From JAGPDB01 sp046331265 (GTDB taxonomy: Bacteria; Actinomycetota; Acidimicrobiia; IMCC26256; JAGPDB01), in the NCBI GenBank assembly GCA_046331265.1, contig JAXLRE010000013.1:1-29081 (forward strand): a stretch of DNA of 29,081 bases, written 5' to 3'. Positions within the stretch are counted from its first letter, which is position 1, and the number at the start of each line of letters is the position of its first letter. Below, piece by piece: positions 23,209 through 29,081 of this stretch. Under the pieces are notes generated by a model that saw nothing but the letters and a program-made list of their open reading frames with translations, did not search any database and was not told the origin of the DNA. The position numbers and the translations under genes were made by a program.

Positions 23209-25197
23209 TTAACCTACGTTTTCTTTAGTTATTTCAATAACTCTTGCTATAGGTCTTGATTTTGTTTTTCTAATGTGAGTTGCCCACCAGAGGCTGAGGA
23301 AAATTAAGGCACCTATGGCAATGAATAGGCCTACTCCGGAAAATGCTGTTGATCTTACTGTTGCGCTTTGCTCAACAATTGAAACTGAATTTTTTGGAGT
23401 TAAAACTTTAATAGTTACAGGGAACGAGCCTGATGTTTTTGCTCTAACAGGAATTTTTACAGTTGTGTTTTGTGATTTCAAGGTAATCTTAAATCTTGAA
23501 GCTTTTGGAAAGGACAGTTTATTACTATCGATTGTTACAATAACATTAATATTTTGGCTAGAAGTATTTTTGATAGTAACTGGAATTGTACTTTGATGCG
23601 ATGTAATAGTTAAGGTCCGTTTTTGTGGTAATGCGATTAAATTTGCCGCTTCTTTAATCAGGTTATTTGCTGATTTTTTATTAACGATTTTTTGTGTACC
23701 GATATCTGAACGAGAAAAAATTGCTACATTCATCCATTCAGCTTGGATATATGAGATTGAATTTTGTTCATAAAGCGATTTTGCTGCAGCGCTAAGTTTT
23801 TCAACCTCTAATACATCATTCTTACTCGCTGATTTATTGATCTTTTTAGGTTCTTTGTATTTACTCAGTTTTCTAGATATTGTCTTATTCTCTTTTAAAA
23901 CATTAAAGAAATCTTGTGTAGTTATAGTCTTTATAACTGGATTGTTACTTAGAGCCGTTAGAAAACTAACTACTACAGGTTTAGAAATAGTCTCTAGATT
24001 TATAGGGAGAATGAAGCCTCTTTCTAAGCTTGGAGATTCCAACATAATTACATTTAAAGCACTGATTAAATAATTTGCTTGTGTTGCTACATCTGCATTC
24101 TTTGGCATGTTTTCCATTATTTGAGTATCTGCAGCCGCGATTCTTATTTTTGAATCTCCGTTTTGAATAACACTTGGACCAAATTTTGGGCGTTCGTCTT
24201 TTGGAAGAGTATCGTCATCTACTATTACATTGTCGATTCCTGATTTAGTTAAATTTTCAACACTTGAATTTGTAACTGCCTGTGATACCAGAGTTCGTGA
24301 TGGAGAAATAAAACCTTGTTCAGTTATTTTTGTTCTAGCTAAAGCTAGAAGTTCTTCATAATGTGAAGTTAAATCTTGTTTTTCTAATTCGGCAAAGTTG
24401 ATAGGCACATAAGTATCAGAAATATACTCGATATTGCTTCCAACGTTTACAGGGAAAAGTGTACTTTCACCAGCACTATTAGGCTTTAGGGTCTTAATAT
24501 ATTTATATGCATTTAGTGTGTCAGCTGACAGCAGAACTGAGGCTTGGTACCCTCCAGTTGAAACACCATTAATTACTGATTGAGCGGTTATGAGTTTGTT
24601 GTATGTCTTATCTAACGTTTTTTGATTTTGTAATGAGCTTCTGTCAATTAAAGGCGAGTACTTTAACAAAGGTACAAGGTTTAATCTGTGTGAATATGCT
24701 GCACCGTTCGAACTAATCGATGGGATGTTTGTAACAAAACTATATTTTGTCTTTGCATTATTGTTTTGATCGATTTGAGAAATAGCAATTGGGAATATAC
24801 CCGTGTTGCTTAGTTGCAATGTAGTAGCAGGGTCACCGTTTACTGGAATCTGCGTATTAAAGTTGAATGTTAAATCGCTATTTGTAGATGTGCTTGTCAG
24901 GTCAACTTCAATAGAATCTTTTACTTTTCCTAGCCCTAAATTTGATGTGAAATTATAAAGTTCGCTTTGGGTATTAGTTGGTTTCAATACTTCAATACGA
25001 AATTTCCCGTTGTTTGTTGTAGATCGAATATTGATATCTATTGGACTGTTTTGTACAACATATGGGCTTATTGATTCAAGAGTGAAATTACCTGCATTTT
25101 TTGCTTTTTTCGATGAAAATGCAAAAGAGGTCTGGCTGCTAAAGCAAGTGCCTAGGAGTATCCCAAGAATAAATACAGAGGCGAAGATTTTTTTCAT
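23209..25197 (-). CDS. DUF6049 secreted/membrane-anchored protein (Rv3909-like)
   Basis: A 662-residue protein with an N-terminal signal peptide (KKIFASVFILGILLGTCFSS), a large extracytoplasmic region and a C-terminal TM (about 633-650, GLFIAIGALIFLSLWWA) followed by a basic tail. The beginning of the mature part and a late beta-sandwich-like segment (about 530-620) have the character of Ig-like domains. DUF6049 proteins precede murJ in Actinomycetota (Rv3909 in Mycobacterium); function unknown, presumed envelope-related. It is first in the leftward operon. No Shine-Dalgarno is visible, but TATTCT lies seven bases ahead of the ATG, fitting a leaderless mRNA. Confidence 0.85.
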   Translation of the reverse strand: MKKIFASVFILGILLGTCFSSQTSFAFSSKKAKNAGNFTLESISPYVVQNSPIDINIRSTTNNGKFRIEVLKPTNTQSELYNFTSNLGLGKVKDSIEVDLTSTSTNSDLTFNFNTQIPVNGDPATTLQLSNTGIFPIAISQIDQNNNAKTKYSFVTNIPSISSNGAAYSHRLNLVPLLKYSPLIDRSSLQNQKTLDKTYNKLITAQSVINGVSTGGYQASVLLSADTLNAYKYIKTLKPNSAGESTLFPVNVGSNIEYISDTYVPINFAELEKQDLTSHYEELLALARTKITEQGFISPSRTLVSQAVTNSSVENLTKSGIDNVIVDDDTLPKDERPKFGPSVIQNGDSKIRIAAADTQIMENMPKNADVATQANYLISALNVIMLESPSLERGFILPINLETISKPVVVSFLTALSNNPVIKTITTQDFFNVLKENKTISRKLSKYKEPKKINKSASKNDVLEVEKLSAAAKSLYEQNSISYIQAEWMNVAIFSRSDIGTQKIVNKKSANNLIKEAANLIALPQKRTLTITSHQSTIPVTIKNTSSQNINVIVTIDSNKLSFPKASRFKITLKSQNTTVKIPVRAKTSGSFPVTIKVLTPKNSVSIVEQSATVRSTAFSGVGLFIAIGALIFLSLWWATHIRKTKSRPIARVIEITKENVG

Positions 25198-25204
25198 TAG
25201 TAAA

Positions 25205-25210
25205 AGAATA
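25205..25210 (-). promoter_or_regulatory. possible -10 element for a leaderless DUF6049-murJ operon mRNA
   Basis: The minus strand reads TATTCT exactly seven bases before the ATG at 25197, in the 125-base divergent spacer between DUF6049 and pilT. With no Shine-Dalgarno present, transcription could start at the ATG itself, as is common in Actinomycetota. No -35 was recognised. Confidence 0.4.
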
Positions 25211-25322
25211 GGCGGTTTTGACCTATTCGTGTTATTCGTTACAGGTATTTTTTACCACTTTTAAACATAATGATGCGCTTTTAGGCTTTAAGTCGAAGAC
25301 TTTTTTTGACGATATATATGTC

Positions 25323-26399
25323 ATGGTTGATTTAGACGAACTTTTGAGATTTGCTATCCATGTTGGTGCATCAGATTTGCATGTAAAAGTTGGTTCCCGT
25401 CCACGCGTACGAATTGATGGAAGATTAGAAGAAACAGAATTTACACCTGTATCTCCAAGCGATACAGAGAGAATTGCATTTACAATTATGCCAAAACATC
25501 GCGCAGATGAATTTGTAAATAATTCAGAAACAGATTTTGCATATGCAGTTGCTGGGTTAGGCAGGTTCCGTGTAAACGTTTTCCGTCAACGTGGATCTGT
25601 AGGAATGGTTTTCAGAAGAGTTGTTCCAGGCATTCCGACTTTTGAAGAATTAGGGTTACCAAGTGTCGCTAGAAAGTTAGCTGAAGAACATCATGGGTTA
25701 GTCGTAGTTGCAGGTCCTCCAGGTTCAGGTAAAACAACAACTTTGGCAGCAATGATCGATCACATAAATCACAATCAACCTCGAAACATTGTGACAATTG
25801 AAGATCCAATTGAAGTTTTGCATAAAGACCATTTGTCAATAATCTCTCAAAGAGAAGTAGGCACTGATACAGAAGATTATATTTCGGCTATGAAAAGAAT
25901 AATTCGCCAAGACCCTGATGTGATACTAATTGGAGAACTGAGCGATTTAGAAACAGTTCAACAAGCTTTATCAGCGGCAGAAACAGGGCACTTAGTCTTA
26001 ACTTCAATGAATACTATGAATGCTACTGAAACTATTCAAAAACTGATAGATCTATACCCATTACATCAACAAAGATCAGCAAAAATGCTTATAGCCGCAG
26101 CTCTTAAAGGCATTATTTGCCAACGACTAGTAACCAAAGTTGATGGTTTAGGCCGCATCCCTGCGTGTGAAGTTATGACAATGACTTCTAGAGTATTTGA
26201 TCGTATTGTTGACCAAACAGATAATGCTCTAGAGCTAGAAGACATAATTGCAGATGGTGAATATTATGGGATGCACACTATGGATCAATCTTTGTTGCAA
26301 CACTTTGGCGACGGTTTAGTTACAAGACGCGAAGCTTTAGGCAATGCAGTTAATCCAACTGAACTTCGTGCAATGATGGAAACCATTCGCGCTGAATAA
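25323..26399 (+). CDS. PilT-like twitching/retraction ATPase
   Basis: A 358-residue ATPase of the type II secretion/type IV pilus GspE superfamily, PilT subfamily. The N-terminal GASDLHVKVGSRPRVRIDGRL is the PAS-like domain. Walker A GPPGSGKTTT spans 131-140. Walker B is DPDVILIGE with catalytic Glu205. The His box retains GHL (His223) but has SMNT where TLHT/TMHT is expected (Asn230). The Arg of GEMRD is Ser (GELSD). The C-terminal GEYYGMHTMDQSLLQH is typical of actinobacterial PilT. The start is ATG 25323; an open frame extends further up, but PilT homology begins here. No Shine-Dalgarno. No pilin, PilB or PilC gene is nearby. Function (pilus retraction) is inferred from the family. Confidence 0.9.
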   Translation: MVDLDELLRFAIHVGASDLHVKVGSRPRVRIDGRLEETEFTPVSPSDTERIAFTIMPKHRADEFVNNSETDFAYAVAGLGRFRVNVFRQRGSVGMVFRRVVPGIPTFEELGLPSVARKLAEEHHGLVVVAGPPGSGKTTTLAAMIDHINHNQPRNIVTIEDPIEVLHKDHLSIISQREVGTDTEDYISAMKRIIRQDPDVILIGELSDLETVQQALSAAETGHLVLTSMNTMNATETIQKLIDLYPLHQQRSAKMLIAAALKGIICQRLVTKVDGLGRIPACEVMTMTSRVFDRIVDQTDNALELEDIIADGEYYGMHTMDQSLLQHFGDGLVTRREALGNAVNPTELRAMMETIRAE

Positions 26400-26417
26400 A
26401 ATATAAAAACTTTTAAT

Positions 26418-27842
26418 TTAACTTGGTCTTGGAACTAATGTTACACCGATGCTTGTTGTTAAAGTTCCTGTGATATCAAGCTTGGTTCCTGGAACTAACA
26501 TCGATGGGTCTTCTCCAATGTGTGCATAGTAAGGAATGCTTATGCCTTGAGTAGTTGCGCCGCCTCCGACATGTACGTTGACTTGGAATCTTCGTTTTTT
26601 ACCTGGAGACAATAAGCCTTCTGAAACATATGTTGGATCAGTTGGCATATCTACTACAGTGCCATTTGTTACTGTCGCAACATCTAATACGGCTGTTCCT
26701 GTATTAGTTATATCTACTGTATAAGTAGCTGTTGAATCTTCTATAACATTATCTGGAGCACTTACTATTTCTGCTTTTACACCACCAGTAAGTGTTGGCG
26801 CTGGAGGACATGTTCGACTAACTATATTTAATAGATTTGCGCCAAGTGTTGAGTCGAAGTCACCCGAGTTATACCAATTACCACTTCCAAATGTGTTGTT
26901 CATTCTTGTTTGGCTTGATGAATTTCCACCAATCAATATTCCTTGAACAGAAACTGGAGCAAATTTTTGAGTAGTGTCTTTAACGTTTTGGCCTAGTCTT
27001 AATGAATCTACAACTGATTTGGTTAGTGTCACGTGTGATGAAGTTGTTGTAGAACCATCGAAGTTTTCATCTATTTTTTTGTTCTTCGCGAATGTGTCCC
27101 AAGTATGATTTGGACCGTCATCGACTGTTGGATCACCGTCGGTAATGATTATGACCATTGAATAATCTTTTATTGATGAACTGGCTGTATTTGCTGCTTG
27201 AACAGTGTTTTCTGCCATCAAGAATGATTCATGCCAGTTCGTGTAGTTAGCTTTTGTGAAGTACCTTGTATCTTCATTCTTTGGATTATAACCATAACTA
27301 GCTAATTGGTTTGATGGGTACATTGGGTCAGAATCATTTCTGAAGTAAATATTTTGTGTCATTGAATCATATTCACTAAGTACATTTAAATCATTTAGAT
27401 TCTGGTCGGCTTCATTTACAACACCATCTTTATTTATGTCTTTTGCTAGTAGGCGTGGCATCTGGTCAGCTGTTCTACCGGCGAATGCCCAAAGATATCC
27501 AGATGAGTAACCACCATAGGTTTTAGATATGTTGTGAAGAATGTGCCAAACCTTTTTCACTTGATCTTTGTATTGTTGGACAACAGTTGAGCCACGGTTT
27601 GTTACTGATCCTGAGCGGTCAACCAAAACTAAAACTTTGAAGTTTTGACATGCATCAGAGGGTGGGGCAGGGTTGTTAACTGCAGGAAGAACAAGAGATT
27701 GTCTCGTTTTAGCTTCTACAACTTTTGGCGCAGGTAATGCGGATGGAATTGACAACGCTGCTATATATACGGATATCGCCAATGAGAACGCTAATGCAGT
27801 GATGAATTTTGTTCTCTTCTTCATTCCTACTTCACTTCCCAT
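26418..27842 (-). CDS. secreted von Willebrand factor A domain protein
   Basis: A 474-residue protein with a signal peptide/N-terminal TM (about 13-35, basic KKRTK ahead). The vWA domain spans about 66-345: MIDAS DRSGS (75-79), Thr201 in YTNWHES and IITDGD (232-237). A large insertion contains DINKDGVVNEAD (135-146), which fits an EF-hand/dockerin-type calcium loop. The C-terminal part (about 358-474, ATYTVDITNTGTAVLDVATV) resembles a DUF11/CARDB-like beta-sandwich. Only one Cys pair is plausible (C65 with C343 near SRTCPP). The start ATG has GAGG about seven bases ahead. It ends 18 bases from the pilT end, convergently. Likely a cell-surface adhesin-like protein. Confidence 0.85.
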   Translation of the reverse strand: MGSEVGMKKRTKFITALAFSLAISVYIAALSIPSALPAPKVVEAKTRQSLVLPAVNNPAPPSDACQNFKVLVLVDRSGSVTNRGSTVVQQYKDQVKKVWHILHNISKTYGGYSSGYLWAFAGRTADQMPRLLAKDINKDGVVNEADQNLNDLNVLSEYDSMTQNIYFRNDSDPMYPSNQLASYGYNPKNEDTRYFTKANYTNWHESFLMAENTVQAANTASSSIKDYSMVIIITDGDPTVDDGPNHTWDTFAKNKKIDENFDGSTTTSSHVTLTKSVVDSLRLGQNVKDTTQKFAPVSVQGILIGGNSSSQTRMNNTFGSGNWYNSGDFDSTLGANLLNIVSRTCPPAPTLTGGVKAEIVSAPDNVIEDSTATYTVDITNTGTAVLDVATVTNGTVVDMPTDPTYVSEGLLSPGKKRRFQVNVHVGGGATTQGISIPYYAHIGEDPSMLVPGTKLDITGTLTTSIGVTLVPRPS

Positions 27843-27878
27843 ATCCCCACCTCTTTCTAATGTATATTTCGTCGCATT

Positions 27879-27906
27879 TGCCCATTTTTATAAGAAAAAA
27901 AGGGCA
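27879..27906. repeat. imperfect inverted repeat upstream of the vWA gene
   Basis: TGCCCATTTTT and AAAAAAAGGGCA form arms with one mismatch and a 4-5 base loop, 36-64 bases upstream of the vWA start. It could be an operator or a leader hairpin for that gene. A/T-rich and without known family. Confidence 0.35.
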
Positions 27907-27996
27907 AAACGACCTATATAGTTTCTATAACTAGTCGCATGGAATTCGTGGATTTAAGTAATTAACGGTTTATTCGCAATACATAACTGGGCTGAA

Positions 27997-28022
27997 TTGC
28001 TCATTTTTTAAAAAATGAACAA
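27997..28022. promoter_or_regulatory. 26-bp near-perfect palindrome upstream of pcnA
   Basis: The core TCATTTTTTAAAAAATGA (28001-28018) is an 18-bp perfect palindrome. With TTG (27997-27999) and CAA (28020-28022) outside a single mismatch it extends to 26 bp. It lies 25 bases before the pcnA start codon, in the 205-base vWA-pcnA divergent spacer, where a repressor or activator site would be expected. A terminator is less likely because no gene is read into it. Confidence 0.5.
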
Positions 28023-28047
28023 TTACATGTAAAGTCTTTTGGCTTAT

Positions 28048-29081
28048 ATGGAACTTAAATCTCGACTTTCAATATTTACTGATGAATCAAAACCTGTTTT
28101 TGAGTTGTCGAAATTATTTTCCAGTGCAGGTTTTGAGTTCAATATTGTAGGTGGAAGTGTACGTGACGCGATATTAGGAGTTAATTCTCCAGATATAGAT
28201 ATCTGCACTAATGCACGGCCAGAAGATATTTTGAAAATTGTTTCACAGGTAGCTGAAAACACTTGGCGACAAGGCGAAGTGTTCGGAACAATTGGTATTA
28301 AATATAAGAATCAAGATTTTGAGATTACAACATATAGAAAAGAAATATATGTTGATGATTCACGTAAACCACACGTCGAGTTTGGCGACAGCTTAGAAAC
28401 AGATTTGTCGAGACGCGACTTCACTATAAACGCAATAGCATTTTCTTTGCCGGACGCGACCCTTATTGATCCTTATAATGGTTTAAATGATCTTATAAGT
28501 AAAACGCTGAGAACTCCTTTATCGGCAGAGATCTCATTTAATGACGATCCTTTACGAATGCTTAGAGCAGCAAGGTTTATAGCGCGTTTTGATCTTGATC
28601 CAAGTGAAGAAATTGTAAAAGCTGTTGAAAAATTAAAAACAAGAATGGAAATTATTTCATCTGAAAGAATTCGTGATGAATTGTGCAAACTGCTACTAGT
28701 TCAAGATCCATCAAAAGGTTTTTATTTTTTAAGTGATACAAAACTAAGCGATGAGTTCTTGCCTGAACTAAATGCGATGAGTTTAGAACAAGATCCAATC
28801 CACACTCACAAAGATGTTTTAGTTCATACTATTGCCGTTATTGCTAACACTAAACCACAATTGCGAGTTCGTCTTGCAGCGTTAATGCATGATATTGCAA
28901 AGCCAGCAACAAGATCTATAGGTGAGCATGGTGTTTCATTTCATCATCATGAAGTTGTTGGTGCAAAAATGACACGAAAACGCATGAAAGCATTGAATTT
29001 TTCTAAAGAACTTATTGATGATGTATCGAAATTAGTTTTTTTACATTTGCGTATTCATACATATGCAATGGGATGGACTGA
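28048..29081 (+). CDS. CCA-adding tRNA nucleotidyltransferase / poly(A) polymerase family (partial, 3' end cut)
   Basis: The first 344 residues of a class II CCA tRNA nucleotidyltransferase; it runs past the window end without a stop. Visible are the nucleotidyltransferase loop VGGSVRDA, the catalytic DID in SPDIDICTNA, RRDFTINAIAF, the DDPLRMLRAARF motif and an HD-domain AALMHDIAKPATR. It adds CCA to tRNA 3' ends (the window's own tRNA-Ile lacks an encoded CCA). In Mycobacterium the pcnA homologue Rv3907c also lies just beyond the Rv3908/Rv3909-murJ block. The HD domain distinguishes it from simple CCA enzymes; phosphohydrolase activity is a family inference. No Shine-Dalgarno is visible before the ATG. 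Confidence 0.93.
   Translation, partial: MELKSRLSIFTDESKPVFELSKLFSSAGFEFNIVGGSVRDAILGVNSPDIDICTNARPEDILKIVSQVAENTWRQGEVFGTIGIKYKNQDFEITTYRKEIYVDDSRKPHVEFGDSLETDLSRRDFTINAIAFSLPDATLIDPYNGLNDLISKTLRTPLSAEISFNDDPLRMLRAARFIARFDLDPSEEIVKAVEKLKTRMEIISSERIRDELCKLLLVQDPSKGFYFLSDTKLSDEFLPELNAMSLEQDPIHTHKDVLVHTIAVIANTKPQLRVRLAALMHDIAKPATRSIGEHGVSFHHHEVVGAKMTRKRMKALNFSKELIDDVSKLVFLHLRIHTYAMGWT

Noticed and set aside
28044..28688. Two minus-strand open frames of 71-72 residues at 28044-28262 and 28473-28688
   Set aside because: They lie opposite the clear CCA-adding enzyme reading frame, which carries all the motifs.

Overview
This AT-rich, densely packed window holds a chromosomal replication origin and its conserved neighbourhood from an Actinomycetota bacterium. 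Markers for that assignment are a DUF3566 protein downstream of gyrA, and the block DUF6049 protein / MurJ / pseudokinase / ECF sigma / anti-sigma / TrxB / TrxA / CwlM-like protein facing parB-parA-rsmG-jag-yidC-yidD-rnpA-rpmH. This is the same gene order as around dnaA in Mycobacterium (Rv3907c-Rv3924c and Rv0001-Rv0007). The low GC, short spacers and the YidC and PilT sequence style suggest a streamlined aquatic lineage such as an AT-rich Acidimicrobiia or Actinomarinales relative. That finer placement is inference and was not tested.

Layout. Positions 1-9453, leftward: the edge of an unknown gene, a 44-residue membrane microprotein, tRNA-Ile(GAT), DUF1761, DUF3566, gyrA, a PhzF-family gene, gyrB, dciA-like DUF721, recF and dnaN. 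Positions 9454-9669 hold a cluster of DnaA boxes next to an AT-rich stretch, the probable oriC. dnaA (leftward) follows, and its upstream region (11174-11490) carries a second group of DnaA boxes. Positions 11491-16735, rightward: rpmH, rnpA, yidD, yidC, jag, rsmG, a parS site, parA and parB. Positions 16736-25197, leftward, likely one long operon read from right to left: DUF6049, murJ, pseudokinase, ECF sigma, two-TM putative anti-sigma, two-TM small protein, trxB, trxA and a CwlM-like degenerate amidase. Positions 25198-29081: a divergent promoter region, a rightward PilT-like ATPase, a convergent secreted vWA-domain protein, and the 5' part of a CCA-adding enzyme gene that runs off the window.

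How the parts fit together. DnaA, DnaN, RecF, DciA and gyrase serve replication initiation and elongation. ParA, ParB and parS segregate the origin. RnpA, RpmH, YidD, YidC, Jag and RsmG handle tRNA and ribosome maturation and membrane-protein insertion. The leftward block links the lipid II flippase MurJ to a pseudokinase and a CwlM-like protein, which in mycobacteria form part of the Ser/Thr-phosphorylation control of peptidoglycan synthesis.

The most interesting departures from textbook versions are these: the pseudokinase is a separate membrane-anchored protein and is not fused to MurJ; the CwlM-like protein has lost the recognisable metal-ligand histidines; an isolated PilT-type ATPase has Asn where the second His-box histidine is expected, and it lies beside a secreted vWA protein with an EF-hand-like loop inside the vWA fold; GyrB has Asn at the position of E. 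coli Asp426; DnaA boxes occur on both sides of dnaA; and an unannotated microprotein lies beside tRNA-Ile. I saw no insertion sequence, CRISPR array, prophage or clear frameshift.
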